This document shows, piece by piece, positions 53,948 to 63,515 of a DNA stretch of 64,000 nt. Source of the DNA: Quisquiliibacterium transsilvanicum (GTDB lineage: Bacteria; Pseudomonadota; Gammaproteobacteria; Burkholderiales; Burkholderiaceae_E); NCBI RefSeq assembly GCF_014202215.1, contig NZ_JACHGB010000008.1:1-64000 (forward strand), written 5' to 3'. Positions within the stretch are counted from its first letter, which is position 1. Each line of letters opens with the position of its first letter. Below the pieces are notes generated by a model that ran no database searches, was not told the origin of the DNA, and was given only the letters and a program-made list of their open reading frames with translations. The position numbers and the translations under genes are program-made.

Positions 53948-54547
53948 ATGCTGAAGAAGCTTCCCCTGATCGGTGCGATGTTCGTCGCACTCACCGTCGT
54001 CGAGGACGGCGCCGCCGCTGCGAACCCGCAGGTCCTGATCAAGACCTCGATGGGCGAGATCGTCGTCGAGCTCTATCCGGACAAGGCGCCCAAGAGCGTC
54101 GAGAACTTCCTGCAGTACGTGCGCGACGGCCACTACAACGGCACCGTCTTCCACCGCGTGATCGGCAACTTCATGATCCAGGGCGGCGGCTTCACCCCGG
54201 ACTTCTACAAGCCCGGCACACCCGACTTCGGCCAGAAGAAGACCCGCGCGCCAATCCCGCTCGAATCGAAAAACGGACTGCGCAACGACGCCGGCTGGCT
54301 CGCGATGGCGCGCACTTCCGCGCCCGACTCCGCCACCGCGCAGTTCTTCATCAACACGGTCGACAACGCGAACCTGAATCATCCCCAGCCGGACGGCCAC
54401 GGCTACGCGGTGTTCGGCAAGGTGATCAAGGGAATGGAAGCGGTCAACGCGATCAAGGCGGTCAAGACCGGCCGCATGGGCCCGTTCGGCGACGTGCCCG
54501 CCGAACCGGTGACGATCGAGTCGGTGTCGGTGGTCGGCGGACGCTGA
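53948..54547 (+). CDS. ppiA: periplasmic peptidyl-prolyl cis-trans isomerase (cyclophilin type)
   Basis: 199 residues. A signal peptide ends near AAAA-NP. The cyclophilin core has VFHRVIGNFMIQGGG (with the catalytic arginine), AMARTSAPDSATAQFFIN and GYAVFGKVIKGMEAV. It speeds proline isomerisation in exported proteins. The ATG at 53948 has CGGAG upstream. It lies 85 bp after the TPR gene and 37 bp before lpxH. Confidence 0.93.
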   Translation: MLKKLPLIGAMFVALTVVEDGAAAANPQVLIKTSMGEIVVELYPDKAPKSVENFLQYVRDGHYNGTVFHRVIGNFMIQGGGFTPDFYKPGTPDFGQKKTRAPIPLESKNGLRNDAGWLAMARTSAPDSATAQFFINTVDNANLNHPQPDGHGYAVFGKVIKGMEAVNAIKAVKTGRMGPFGDVPAEPVTIESVSVVGGR

Positions 54548-54584
54548 GCCCCGCAGCGCGGTGCCTGGTCGGCTGGCCCCGGAG

Positions 54585-55373
54585 ATGACCGAACCGCGTC
54601 GGATCGAAGTGCGCCCGGACGACCGGGCGCTGTTCGCGTCCGACATGCACCTGGGCGGGCACGACCCGGCGACCGCCGAATTTTTCCTGGAGCGCCTGCG
54701 CCTGCTGGCACCAGGCGCGACCCACCTGTTCCTGCTCGGCGACCTCTTCGAGGCCTGGGTCGGGGACGACTGGGCGGATGCCGTCTGCCAGCGAACGATC
54801 GACGCGCTGGCAGGACTGTCGCGCGGCGGCTGCCGCATCCACGTGATGCGCGGCAATCGCGACTTCCTGCTGGACGTGCCACTTCCCCCATCGCCCACGC
54901 AGGCCGGTGCGGGCTTCGCCGCGCGCACCGGCGCCACGATGCTGCCGGACCCCTGCGTGATTTCCCTGTTCGGCGAGTCGGCCCTGCTCGCGCACGGCGA
55001 CGCGCTGTGCACCGATGACGGCGACTACCAGCGCTTCCGCGCGCTCACGCGCGACCCGTCATGGCAGCGCGCCTTCCTCGACAAGCCGATCGACGAGCGG
55101 ATCGCGATCGCCCAGGACCTGCGGGCGCGCAGCGAACTCTCCAAGACCGCGAAGGCCGAATACATCATGGACGTCAACGCCGACGCGGTCGACGCTGCGA
55201 TGCGCTCCGCCTGCGTCCGCCTGCTGATCCACGGCCACACCCATCGTCCGGCGCGGCATGCCATCGTGCTCGACGGTGCGCCGGCGATGCGCATCGTGCT
55301 GCCGGACTGGGACGCCGCGCAAGGCCGCGGCGGCATGCTGGCCGTCACCGCCGCCGGCATCGAAGACGCCTGA
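54585..55373 (+). CDS. lpxH: UDP-2,3-diacylglucosamine diphosphatase
   Basis: 262 residues. Calcineurin-type metal motifs in order: DMHL (Asp20, His22), GDLFEAWVGDD (52-62), RGNRD (89-93) and HGHTHRPARH. It cleaves UDP-diacylglucosamine to lipid X in lipid A synthesis. About 11 extra residues (PLPPSPTQAG) follow RGNRDFLLDV compared with usual LpxH. Start uncertain: ATG at 54585 has GGAG directly against it; a GTG at 54561 is the alternative. Confidence 0.94.
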   Translation: MTEPRRIEVRPDDRALFASDMHLGGHDPATAEFFLERLRLLAPGATHLFLLGDLFEAWVGDDWADAVCQRTIDALAGLSRGGCRIHVMRGNRDFLLDVPLPPSPTQAGAGFAARTGATMLPDPCVISLFGESALLAHGDALCTDDGDYQRFRALTRDPSWQRAFLDKPIDERIAIAQDLRARSELSKTAKAEYIMDVNADAVDAAMRSACVRLLIHGHTHRPARHAIVLDGAPAMRIVLPDWDAAQGRGGMLAVTAAGIEDA

Positions 55374-55424
55374 GCCGGACTGCCCGTCCACGCGGCCCGC
55401 GCATCCGCGCGTCCGCGCCTGGGG

Positions 55425-56171
55425 TCAGTCCACCATGCGGTTCAGCTTGCCCGCATCCAGCGGCTCCACCTGCTCGTCACAGCAACCGCCCAGGCGCTTG
55501 ACCACCTGCTGCAGCTGCTCGATCTGCCGGTCCTGCTCGGCGACGTGGTCGATCAGCCGGTGCAGCGCCGCCGCCAGCGGGTCGTTCGCGCCCTGGGTGA
55601 CCGCGTAGGCGGAGAAGCCCATTCTCGCGGCCTGTTCCTCGCGTCGCCGGTCGTCATCCTCAAGGATGTAGCGCGCCGGGATTCCGACCGCAGTGGCCCC
55701 GGCCGGCACGGCCTTGATGACCACCGAGTTGGAACCGATGCGCGCGCCGGCGCCCACCGTGAACGGGCCCAGCACCTTGGCGCCCGCCCCCACCACCACG
55801 CCCTGCTCCAGCGTGGGATGGCGCTTGGCCCGGTTCAGCGCGGTGCCGCCCAGGGTCACCCCCTGGTAGATGGTGCAGTCGTCCCCGATCTCGGCGGTCT
55901 CGCCGATCACCACGCCCATCCCGTGATCGATGAAGACGCGGCGTCCGACGGTCGCCCCCGGGTGCACCTCGATGCCGGTGAGCCAGCGCCCGAGCGACGA
56001 GAGCCAGCGGGCGGGAACGGTGAAACCCATCCGCCAGAGCCAGTGCGAGAGGCGGTGGATCGCCAGCGCATGCACGCCCGGATAACAGAGCAGCACCTCC
56101 AGCGCCGAGCGCGCCGCGGGGTCCTTCTCCATGATCGTCGCGATGTCCTCGCGCAGACGCTCGAATGCCAA
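55425..56171 (-). CDS. cysE: serine O-acetyltransferase
   Basis: 248 residues. The N-terminal helical part ([20 protein letters not shown]) precedes a left-handed beta-helix with hexapeptide repeats, including [32 protein letters not shown] and the active-site His in DHGMG. It makes O-acetylserine for cysteine synthesis. The start is TTG at 56171, with GAGGGAG at good distance. The C-terminus is longer than in short SATs and contains GGCCDEQ. Convergent with lpxH. Confidence 0.95.
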   Translation of the reverse strand: MAFERLREDIATIMEKDPAARSALEVLLCYPGVHALAIHRLSHWLWRMGFTVPARWLSSLGRWLTGIEVHPGATVGRRVFIDHGMGVVIGETAEIGDDCTIYQGVTLGGTALNRAKRHPTLEQGVVVGAGAKVLGPFTVGAGARIGSNSVVIKAVPAGATAVGIPARYILEDDDRRREEQAARMGFSAYAVTQGANDPLAAALHRLIDHVAEQDRQIEQLQQVVKRLGGCCDEQVEPLDAGKLNRMVD

Positions 56172-56325
56172 GCCGCTCTCCCTCAGGCGCCCATGGGGCG
56201 CGTCGACCGCGCGGCGGCAGGCCGCGCGAGCAGCGAATTCTAAGCCCGGCGCGAATCCCCTGCCCGGAGCGCATGTACGCGGCCAAGGCCGCGGTCGGTC
56301 ACGAAGCCGGGGTTCGGCGCGCGCA

Positions 56326-56397
56326 GTGGGCCGCGCCGTGGGCCGTGCCGTGGGCCGTGCCGTGGGCCGTGCCGTGGCTCGCGCGGTGGCCCGTGCT
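56326..56397 (+). repeat. 12-bp tandem array just after trmJ
   Basis: Six contiguous 12-bp units; units 2-4 (56338-56373) are identical GTGGGCCGTGCC and units 1, 5 and 6 differ by one to three bases. The array starts at the trmJ stop codon and runs into the trmJ-cysE gap, so it is essentially noncoding. Confidence 0.85.
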
Positions 56398-57245
56398 CAG
56401 CGGCCCGGAGCGGCGTCGCCCCCGACGCGACCATCGTCCGCGGGGCGGGCGCCGGGACGCGCGGTCCAGGCGCGCCCGGCGTCCTCGGTCAGCTTGCACA
56501 CGCCGCGCAGCAGCTGCACCTCCTCGGTCTCGAGCCGCGCGCGGCCGAACAGGCGGCGCATGCGCGGCATCAGCTTCTTGGGGTGGGCCGGATCCAGGTA
56601 GCCGATCGCCACCAGCGCGCGCTCGAAATGGGCGAAGAAACCCTCCACCTCGCCCTGGCTTGCCAGGCGCCCAGCCGCCGCATCGCCGCTCGCGGGCTGC
56701 TCGCCTGCCGCCGCGATCGCCGCCCGCCGGAGCACGTACGCGACCAGCTGCACTGCCTGCGACAGGTTCAGCGAACAGTAGTCGGGGTCTCCGGGGATCG
56801 AACACAACCGCTGGCAGCGCGAGACCTCAGTGATGGACAGACCCGTGCGCTCGGTGCCGAACACCAGCGCGACGCGATGCGCCGGATTCGCGGCGAGCTC
56901 GTCGAGCACGTCTGCCATCGCTTCCTCGGGGAGCTGCGGCGGCGGACCGAACTCGCGCGGACCGGCGCTCACGCCGACCACGAGACTGGCATCGGCGAGC
57001 GCCTCGTCCAGCGAGCCGAACACCCGGGCCGCCTCGAGGACGTCGGTGGCGCCGCTCGCGAAGGCGATCGCTTCCGGGTGGCGGGTGCAGTCCGGCTCGC
57101 GCGGATCCACGAGAGCGAGGTCGCGCAGCCCCATCACCCGCATCGCGCGCGCACTGGACCCGACGTTGCCCGGATGGCCGGGCCGGACGAGGACCACGCG
57201 CACCCTTGCGAGGGCGTCAGGGGCGTGTCTGTGGAGTGGATTCAA
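56397..57245 (-). CDS. trmJ: TrmJ-family tRNA (cytidine/uridine-2'-O-)methyltransferase
   Basis: 282 residues. SPOUT-fold knot motifs: [32 protein letters not shown] and [19 protein letters not shown]. It methylates the ribose of position 32 in several tRNAs with S-adenosylmethionine. The start is probably TTG at 57245; a GTG at residue 15 is an alternative. The tail after [10 protein letters not shown] is Ala/Arg/Gly-rich and ends at the tandem array. Divergent from suhB. Confidence 0.92.
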   Translation of the reverse strand: MNPLHRHAPDALARVRVVLVRPGHPGNVGSSARAMRVMGLRDLALVDPREPDCTRHPEAIAFASGATDVLEAARVFGSLDEALADASLVVGVSAGPREFGPPPQLPEEAMADVLDELAANPAHRVALVFGTERTGLSITEVSRCQRLCSIPGDPDYCSLNLSQAVQLVAYVLRRAAIAAAGEQPASGDAAAGRLASQGEVEGFFAHFERALVAIGYLDPAHPKKLMPRMRRLFGRARLETEEVQLLRGVCKLTEDAGRAWTARPGARPADDGRVGGDAAPGR

Positions 57246-57270
57246 GGGTCAGCCCGCAGGAAAAGCCGTG

Positions 57271-57294
57271 ATTCTAGGCCCGATCCCTTAGAAT
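57271..57294. promoter_or_regulatory. symmetric divergent -10 elements, trmJ and suhB
   Basis: ATTCTA (57271-57276) and TAGAAT (57289-57294) are exact inverse complements, 12 bp apart. The right one is a -10 for suhB (start codon 24 bp downstream), the left one, read on the minus strand, a -10 for trmJ (start codon 26 bp away). Confidence 0.55.
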
Positions 57295-57317
57295 GGAGGG
57301 TTTTCGAGGTCCCGCCA

Positions 57318-58148
57318 ATGCACCCGATGCTCAATGTTGCGGTTCGCGCCGCCCGCCGTGCCGGCCGCATCATCAACCGCGCCAGCGTCGATCTCGAACA
57401 GGTGAAGGTCACGCGCAAGCAGACCAACGATTTCGTCACCGAGGTCGATCACGCCTCCGAGGCGGCGATCATCGACACGCTGCTCACCGCCTACCCCGAC
57501 CACGCCATCCTGGCCGAGGAATCCGGCCACCGCCCCGGCAAGGGCGCAGCCACCGCGATGCACGAGGCCGAGCACGTCTGGGTGATTGACCCCCTGGACG
57601 GAACGACCAACTTCATCCACGGTTTCCCGCAGTACGCGGTTTCGATCGCGCTGATGCAGCGCGGCCTGGTCACGCAGGCCGTGATCTACGACCCGACGCG
57701 CGACGAACTCTTCACCGCGTCCAAAGGGCGCGGTGCCTTCCTGAACGACCGCCGCATCCGGGTCTCGCGCCGCACCAAGGTCGAAGAGTCGCTGATCGGA
57801 ACCGGCTTCCCCTACCGCCAGCTCGACCAGCTCGACGACTACCTGCAGCTGTTCAAGCTGGTCACGGAAAAATCGGCCTCGGTGCGCCGGCCCGGCGCGG
57901 CAGCGCTGGATCTCGCCTACGTCGCCTGCGGCCGCTACGACGCGTTCTTCGAGTTTGGCCTGGCACCCTGGGACGTCGCCGCCGGCAGTCTGCTCATCAC
58001 CGAAGCTGGCGGCCTGGTCGGAAATTTCTCCGGCGACGCCGACTACCTGTTCAGCGAGCAGGTGCTGGCCGGCACACCCAAGGTGTTCGGCGCGTTGCTC
58101 GCGCTGGTCGCGCAGAGCCGCCGCGCCAATGCGCCGAAGACCGAGTGA
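57318..58148 (+). CDS. suhB: inositol monophosphatase family protein
   Basis: 276 residues. The metal sites are Glu in [21 protein letters not shown] and [15 protein letters not shown], all intact. It hydrolyses inositol monophosphate; in bacteria SuhB also acts as a transcription antitermination partner in rRNA operons. The ATG at 57318 starts [19 protein letters not shown]. The open frame upstream is a shadow of trmJ. Confidence 0.95.
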   Translation: MHPMLNVAVRAARRAGRIINRASVDLEQVKVTRKQTNDFVTEVDHASEAAIIDTLLTAYPDHAILAEESGHRPGKGAATAMHEAEHVWVIDPLDGTTNFIHGFPQYAVSIALMQRGLVTQAVIYDPTRDELFTASKGRGAFLNDRRIRVSRRTKVEESLIGTGFPYRQLDQLDDYLQLFKLVTEKSASVRRPGAAALDLAYVACGRYDAFFEFGLAPWDVAAGSLLITEAGGLVGNFSGDADYLFSEQVLAGTPKVFGALLALVAQSRRANAPKTE

Positions 58149-58245
58149 AACCGTCCGCGGTTGCCTGATCCCGTTGCGGCGGTCACACTAGGATGACCCT
58201 CCGCGGCGCGGCGCCGCGGTTCGCGCAACGAACACGGACGTCCAC

Positions 58246-58689
58246 ATGTACAAACGGATCCTGGTCGCAGTCGACGGCAGTGCAAGCTCCGAGCTCGCGC
58301 TCGACGAAGCCATCAGGCTGGCGCTCGACCAGGGCGCGCAGTTGCGAATCGTCCATGCGCTGGACCAGGTCGCGCTGGTGCTCGACACGCCCTACGTCCT
58401 GCAGGAGTTCCTCGACGCCGCCCGCAAGGCCGGCGAGGAGATCCTCGAGCGGGCCAAGGCCCGCGCCAGGGAGGCCGGGCTGGACGCCGAGACCCGGCTG
58501 TCCGGCGCGGAATCCTTTGGTGAACGGATCGCCAGCCTGGTCAACACGGAGGCCGTCGAGTGGCCGGCCGACCTCATCGTGATCGGCACCCATGGCCGGC
58601 GAGGCTTCAGCAGCGTGCTGATGGGCAGCGTGGCGATGGGAGTTGTGCGCACCGCGACGGTACCGGTATTGCTGGTGCGGGGCGGCTGA
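58246..58689 (+). CDS. universal stress protein family (UspA-like)
   Basis: 147 residues. Starts [21 protein letters not shown] and ends with the ATP-binding pattern [17 protein letters not shown] plus VPVLLV. This is the ATP-binding subtype (G2xG9xGS). A single-domain protein of the cytoplasm, likely induced by stress. No operon partner; 97 bp after suhB. Confidence 0.93.
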   Translation: MYKRILVAVDGSASSELALDEAIRLALDQGAQLRIVHALDQVALVLDTPYVLQEFLDAARKAGEEILERAKARAREAGLDAETRLSGAESFGERIASLVNTEAVEWPADLIVIGTHGRRGFSSVLMGSVAMGVVRTATVPVLLVRGG

Positions 58690-58823
58690 GCCCCGGGACA
58701 CCGCCGCCGGGGCCTGCGCCCCGCGGCGCTTCCTTGCCAGCGCCCCGCGCAGCCTTCGCTTCCCGCCCCGGCCCGCGGCCGCCCTGCCGGCGGCGATTCC
58801 GGACAGACCGCGCGCCGGCGCGC

Positions 58824-58851
58824 TTGCCGATCCTTGCCGCACGCGGATAAT
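58824..58851 (+). promoter_or_regulatory. sigma-70-like promoter for mutS
   Basis: TTGCCG (58824-58829) and GATAAT (58846-58851) with a 16-bp spacer, 37 bp before the GTG start at 58889. Confidence 0.55.
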
Positions 58852-58888
58852 CCCGCCGTTCCCAACCGCGCTCGAGCTTCCAGACCCC

Positions 58889-61645
58889 GTGGCGACCCGA
58901 TCCCAAGCCTCAGACGACCCGTACATCGCCGCCGGGCACACGCCGATGATGGCGCAGTACCTGCGCATCAAGGCCGAGCACCCCGGCGTGCTCCTTTTCT
59001 ACCGGATGGGGGACTTCTACGAGCTCTTCCACGGCGACGCCGAGAAGGCTGCCAGGCTGCTTGGCATCACCCTCACGCGGCGCGGCAGCTCCGCGGGCGA
59101 GCCCATCCCGATGGCCGGCGTTCCGGTCCACTCGCTCGAGCAGTACCTCGCCAGGCTGATCCGGATCGGCGAGTCGGTGGCGATCTGCGAGCAGATCGGC
59201 GATCCCGCGCTCTCGAAGGGGCCGGTTGAGCGCAAGGTGGTCCGGATCGTCACCCCCGGCACCATCACCGATGCGCAGCTGCTCCCCGAGCGCGACGACC
59301 GGCTGCTGCTCGCGCTGCGCCCCGGCGCGCGGCGGGTGGCGGCGGCATGGATGGTGGTCGCCAGCGGGGAATGCTGGATCGCCGAGTTCGCTGCCGGGCA
59401 GCTGGCCGCAGAGCTCGACCGGCTCCGCCCCGCCGAGGTGGTGCTGCCGGAATCGGTCGATCCGGCCCGCCTGCCCGGCTGGCCCCAGGAGGCGCGCGGC
59501 ACGGCGGCCGCTTCGCTGGCCCGGCTTCCCGACTGGCAGTTCGACGACGAGCGCGCAACGCGGCGCCTGTGCGAGATTCTCGGCGTCGGCGACCTGGCCG
59601 GCTTCGGCGTGGATGAGGCACCCGAGGCGGTCGGCGCCGCGGGTGCGTTGCTCGAGTACGTGGCGCGCACCCAGGGGCAGGCGCCCACCCACCTGCAGGG
59701 ACTTCGCGTCCACCACGGCGACGAGTACCTGGTGGTGGACCCCGTCGCGCGCCGCAACCTCGAGATCACCGAGACGATGCGCGGCGAGGATGGCCCCTGC
59801 CTGCTTACGGTGCTGGATCACTGCGCCACCAGCGCAGGGGCGCGGCTGCTGCGCCGCTGGCTCCAGCTGCCGCTGCGCGCCCAGGCTGACGCGGCTCAGC
59901 GCCACCGCCGCGTGGCCGCGCTGCAGGCCGGCGCCACCGAACTTGATCTGGCGCTGCCCGGGCGCGAAGGGCGCCGCGCCGGCCTGCGCGAGGCGCTGGC
60001 GCAGACCGTGGATTTCGAGCGGATCGCGGGCCGGGTCGCGCTGCGCTCGGTGCGCCCCCGCGAGCTCGCCGCGCTGCGCGACGCGGCGCCGGCGGTGACG
60101 GCGCTCGCCGGCGGACTGCGCAGCCTCGACGCGGAGCTCTTCGGCCAGACCGCGGCCGCGCTCGAGCTCCCCCACGAAGCCACCGCCATGCTGTCCCACG
60201 CGCTCGCCGAGGAGCCGGCGGCGCTGGTGCGTGACGGCGGCGTGTTCCGGACCGGCTTCGACGCCGTGCTGGACGAGCTGCGGGCGATCGACGAGGGCTG
60301 CGACGGATTCCTCGCGGCGCTGGAGCAGCGGGAACGCGAGCGCACCGGAATCGGCAACCTGCGCGTCGGCTTCAACAACGTCCACGGCTTCTTCATCGAG
60401 GTCACGCACGGGCAGTCGGCCCGCGTGCCCGACGACTACCGCCGCAGGCAGACGCTCAAGAACGCGGAGCGCTACGTCACACCCGAGCTCAAGGCCTTCG
60501 AGGACAAGGCGCTGTCGGCGCGCGAGCGGGCGCTGGCACGCGAACGCGAGCTCTACGAGCAACTGGTCGACGCGCTCTCGGCTGCAGTGCCCGTCTGGCA
60601 GCGGGTGGGCCGCACGGTGGCAGAGGTCGACGTGCTGGCCTGCCTCGCCGAGCGCGCCCGCACCCTGGACTGGGTCGCGCCCGTGTTCACCGCGCTCCCC
60701 GGAATCGAGATCCGTGCCGGGCGCCATCCGGTGGTCGAGGCGAACGTCGAGCAGTTCGTGCCCAACGACTGCGTCCTGGACGACCGGCGCCGCATGGTGC
60801 TCCTGACCGGCCCCAACATGGGCGGCAAGTCGACCTACATGCGGCAGGTGGCGCTGATCGTCCTGCTCGCCTACTGCGGCAGCTTCGTCCCGGCAGACGC
60901 CTGCACGCTGGGCCCGATCGACCGGATTTTCACCCGGATCGGCGCCTCGGACGACCTGGCCGGCGGCCGCTCCACCTTCATGGTGGAGATGACCGAGGCG
61001 GCGGCCATCCTGCATGCGGCCACCGAGAATTCGCTGGTGCTGATGGACGAGATCGGCCGCGGCACCTCGACCTTCGACGGACTCGCGCTGGCGCATGCGA
61101 TCGCCGCCCGACTGCTGTCGCACAACCGCGCCTTCGCCCTGTTCGCCACCCACTACTTCGAGCTGACGCAGCTGGCAGAGCGCTTCCCACAGGCCGTCAA
61201 CCGGCACCTGGCGGCGGCGGAGCACCGCGGCACGATCGCCTTCCTGCACGAGGTCCGCGACGGTCCGGCCAACCGCAGCTACGGCCTGCAGGTCGCCCGG
61301 CTCGCGGGAATGCCCGCGCCGGTGATCCGCGCTGCCGGGCAGCTGCTCGAAACGCTCGAAGCCCGGGCGCACGACGGCGACGCACAGTTCGACCTCTTCG
61401 CGGCCCTGCCCGTGGACGACACGGCAGGCCCGTCGTCGGGGAATGGGACGGAACGCGCGAGCGCGGACGGCGAAGCGGGCGGGAAAGCGGCTGGAGAACC
61501 GGCAGAGGGTGGCGCAAGCGCCGCGACATCCGACCCGCAGGCCCTGGCGGTTCTGGACAGGCTGGCCCGGGTGGATGCCGACCAGCTCAGCGCGCGCGCG
61601 GCGCTCGACCTGGTCTACGAACTGAAGTCGGCGCTCGGAGGCTGA
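58889..61645 (+). CDS. mutS: DNA mismatch repair protein MutS
   Basis: 918 residues if the GTG at 58889 is used, 899 from the ATG at 58946. The mismatch-recognition Phe-Tyr-Glu is in RMGDFYELF (Phe43, Glu45). The ATPase has Walker [15 protein letters not shown], Walker B and signature [12 protein letters not shown], and THYFELTQL. It recognises mismatches and recruits MutL. The region 845-880 is a Gly/Ala/Glu-rich insert before the C-terminal dimer helix ([18 protein letters not shown]). Upstream residues of the open frame lie before the promoter and are not coding. Confidence 0.96.
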   Translation: MATRSQASDDPYIAAGHTPMMAQYLRIKAEHPGVLLFYRMGDFYELFHGDAEKAARLLGITLTRRGSSAGEPIPMAGVPVHSLEQYLARLIRIGESVAICEQIGDPALSKGPVERKVVRIVTPGTITDAQLLPERDDRLLLALRPGARRVAAAWMVVASGECWIAEFAAGQLAAELDRLRPAEVVLPESVDPARLPGWPQEARGTAAASLARLPDWQFDDERATRRLCEILGVGDLAGFGVDEAPEAVGAAGALLEYVARTQGQAPTHLQGLRVHHGDEYLVVDPVARRNLEITETMRGEDGPCLLTVLDHCATSAGARLLRRWLQLPLRAQADAAQRHRRVAALQAGATELDLALPGREGRRAGLREALAQTVDFERIAGRVALRSVRPRELAALRDAAPAVTALAGGLRSLDAELFGQTAAALELPHEATAMLSHALAEEPAALVRDGGVFRTGFDAVLDELRAIDEGCDGFLAALEQRERERTGIGNLRVGFNNVHGFFIEVTHGQSARVPDDYRRRQTLKNAERYVTPELKAFEDKALSARERALARERELYEQLVDALSAAVPVWQRVGRTVAEVDVLACLAERARTLDWVAPVFTALPGIEIRAGRHPVVEANVEQFVPNDCVLDDRRRMVLLTGPNMGGKSTYMRQVALIVLLAYCGSFVPADACTLGPIDRIFTRIGASDDLAGGRSTFMVEMTEAAAILHAATENSLVLMDEIGRGTSTFDGLALAHAIAARLLSHNRAFALFATHYFELTQLAERFPQAVNRHLAAAEHRGTIAFLHEVRDGPANRSYGLQVARLAGMPAPVIRAAGQLLETLEARAHDGDAQFDLFAALPVDDTAGPSSGNGTERASADGEAGGKAAGEPAEGGASAATSDPQALAVLDRLARVDADQLSARAALDLVYELKSALGG

Positions 61646-61721
61646 CCGGGCGAGGCAGCGGCTGCGGCGACGCGCTCAGGGCGAGGCTGCCGTCGCGCCG
61701 CCCCTCCGCGCCGCGACGAGT

Positions 61722-62261
61722 TCAGTGCAGGCGCCTGACCTCGCGGGACATGCCGTGCTGCAATGGCGCATCGTCCGCGTCTTCGTCCTCATCGAATTCG
61801 CCGGCCTCGGCGCGCTCCTGTTCGACCTCCTCGACGGTTGCCTCGCGCACATCCGTGACGCGCAACTCGAAGCGCAGCGACATTCCCGCCAGCGGATGGT
61901 TGCCATCCAGCACCACCGCTTCGTCGGTGAAGTCGGTGACCGTGAAGATTCCCTCGGCCTCGTCGTCGCCCGGGACCCCTTCGAAGGTCATCCCAACCTC
62001 CAGCGTCTCAGGGAAGCCCGCGCGCGGCGCCAGCCGGACCAGCTCGGCGTCGTAGTCGCCGAAGCTGTCCTCGGGCTCCAGGTACAGAACGGTCTCGTAG
62101 CCGACCTCGTGGCCGGCCAGCGCCTCCTCGACCCGGGCAAAGACAGCGCCATAGCCGCCCTGCAGGTAGGTGAGCTCGCGCTCCGAAGGCTCGAGCGCCT
62201 CGCCCTGGGAATCGTAGAGCCGGTATTCCACCGTCACCCAGACGCCGTCTTCGATCATCAT
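61722..62261 (-). CDS. FKBP-type peptidyl-prolyl isomerase, SlyD-like
   Basis: 179 residues. FKBP domain with the SlyD pattern (VTVEYRLYDSQGEALE, YLQGGYGAVFARVEEALAGH, ILE-like EDSFGDYDAELV, then the inserted-in-flap domain). The acidic tail (EEVEQERAEAGEFDEDEDADDA) lacks the His/Cys-rich metal-binding end of E. coli SlyD. It acts as a cytoplasmic folding catalyst. The ATG at 62261 has GGAGG 6 nt upstream; the longer frame is not conserved. Confidence 0.9.
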   Translation of the reverse strand: MMIEDGVWVTVEYRLYDSQGEALEPSERELTYLQGGYGAVFARVEEALAGHEVGYETVLYLEPEDSFGDYDAELVRLAPRAGFPETLEVGMTFEGVPGDDEAEGIFTVTDFTDEAVVLDGNHPLAGMSLRFELRVTDVREATVEEVEQERAEAGEFDEDEDADDAPLQHGMSREVRRLH

Positions 62262-62450
62262 GTTCACCTCCGTCACAAGGCCGCGGCCGGCGCCGCGGGC
62301 GGCTCTGAGTTTAGACGAGATCGCCTGGGCGTCGCTGGCCTGCCGTCCGGCGCGCCCTGGCACACGGCCGTCGCGCGCCGCTTGCGCAGCCCGTTTCGCC
62401 GGCATTGGATATGAGCGACAGCTGCTCCAACAGTCACGAGGATCGCCCTC

Positions 62451-62933
62451 ATGAGGCAAGCCGAACACATCCTGCTCGAGGGTCGCGAGGCCTTCGGGGA
62501 CGCGCTGCTGAAGGTCCTCGCCTGCTGCCGCCGGGAGATCATGCTGGTCGACCGGGATCTGCAGGCCTGGCCCTTCGAGACGCCCGAGAACGACCGCGCG
62601 CTGGTCGCCGCCCTGCGGCGCGGTGCGCGGCTGCGCGTGCTGGTGGCCGATGCAGCGTGGCTCGAACGGCACGGTACCCGCTTCATGCGCACCCGCAGGG
62701 TGTTCGACGGGCGGATCGAGTGCCGCAGGCTCTCCCCTGCGCTGCGCGTGGACGAGAGCGCGCTGCTCGGCGACCGCCAGCATCTGCTGCGCCGCCTGCC
62801 CGGTGAGCGGCTGCGCGGCCGCTGCGCGATCGCGAGCCCGACCGAGGCGGAGCCGCTGGCCGCCAGGCTCGACGCCGCCTGGGAGGAGTGTGACCCCTGC
62901 CTGCCGTCAACCGTCCTGGGCCTGATGCGTTGA
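62451..62933 (+). CDS. small protein with phospholipase D-like (DUF7931-type) fold, unknown function
   Basis: 160 residues, no signal peptide or membrane segment. LLKVLACCRREIMLVDRDLQ and GARLRVLVADAAWLERH have the strand-helix rhythm of the PLD superfamily, but no HKD catalytic motif is present, so it is probably not an enzyme. I recall similar short proteins in Burkholderiales. The ATG at 62451 has GAGGATC upstream. It is divergent from the SlyD-like gene. Confidence 0.65.
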   Translation: MRQAEHILLEGREAFGDALLKVLACCRREIMLVDRDLQAWPFETPENDRALVAALRRGARLRVLVADAAWLERHGTRFMRTRRVFDGRIECRRLSPALRVDESALLGDRQHLLRRLPGERLRGRCAIASPTEAEPLAARLDAAWEECDPCLPSTVLGLMR

Positions 62934-63002
62934 AATGAACGTCCGTAGTGGCAGCGCAGCAACCCTGCTCCGCGGGGCGCTGCACGGCACGAACGGCACT
63001 GG

Positions 63003-63008
63003 TATTAT
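63003..63008 (+). promoter_or_regulatory. candidate -10 for the alanine-rich lipoprotein gene
   Basis: TATTAT in a local AT-rich patch, about 112 bp before the ATG at 63120. If used it gives a leader of about 105 nt. No clear -35. Confidence 0.4.
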
Positions 63009-63119
63009 CACGGATTGCGTGCCTCGCATTTTTCGTGCATTGCCCGACGCCGCACGTCACAGGCACAACGGTTTCAGCAGATTGTTCTTCCACCCCTGTT
63101 TTCATCTGAAGGAAAAAGC

Positions 63120-63458
63120 ATGAAGAAATCCCTCCTGGTCGCCTCCCTCCTGGCCCTGACCCTGACCGCTTGCGGCAAGAAGGAAGAGGCCCCCGCACCG
63201 GCTCCGGCCCCGACCGCTGCACCGGTCGAAGCGCCCAAGACCGAGCAGGCCGTCGAAGCCGCCAAGGACGCTGCCGGCACCGCCGTCGAAGCCGCCAAGG
63301 ACGCCGCCGCTGCCACGGGTGACGCTGCTGCCGCCACCGGTACCGCAGTGACCGAAGCCGCCAAGGACGCCGCCGGCGCCGCCGTCGACGCCGCCGAGAA
63401 GGCCAAGGATGCCGCCGGCGCCGCCGTCGAGGCAGCGAAGGAAGAGCTCAAGAAGTAA
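63120..63458 (+). CDS. alanine/lysine-rich repeat lipoprotein
   Basis: 112 residues. Lipoprotein signal with LTLTAC, Cys18 lipidated. After a Pro/Ala linker the mature part is a series of AAKDAA, AAEKAKDAAGAA-type repeats, predicted to form a long amphipathic helix, reminiscent of LEA-like and apolipoprotein-like proteins. Function unknown; a periplasmic or surface scaffold or membrane-associated stress protein is plausible. The ATG at 63120 has GAAGGAAAAA upstream. Codon use in the repeats is varied, so they are not recent slippage. Confidence 0.8.
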   Translation: MKKSLLVASLLALTLTACGKKEEAPAPAPAPTAAPVEAPKTEQAVEAAKDAAGTAVEAAKDAAAATGDAAAATGTAVTEAAKDAAGAAVDAAEKAKDAAGAAVEAAKEELKK

Positions 63459-63475
63459 TCGGCTCGTCCGATGCG

Positions 63476-63504
63476 AAGGCCGGCTTCATGCCGGCCTTTT
63501 TTTT
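63476..63504 (+). terminator. intrinsic terminator of the alanine-rich lipoprotein gene
   Basis: AAGGCCGGC (63476-63484), 5-nt loop, GCCGGCCTT (63490-63498), then a run of T. A strong stem followed by a U-tract. Confidence 0.93.
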
Positions 63505-63515
63505 CGCCTGCCGGA

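Noticed and set aside
58910-61372. 820-codon open frame antisense to mutS
   Set aside because: Composition of a shadow frame, no family resemblance; mutS is unambiguous.
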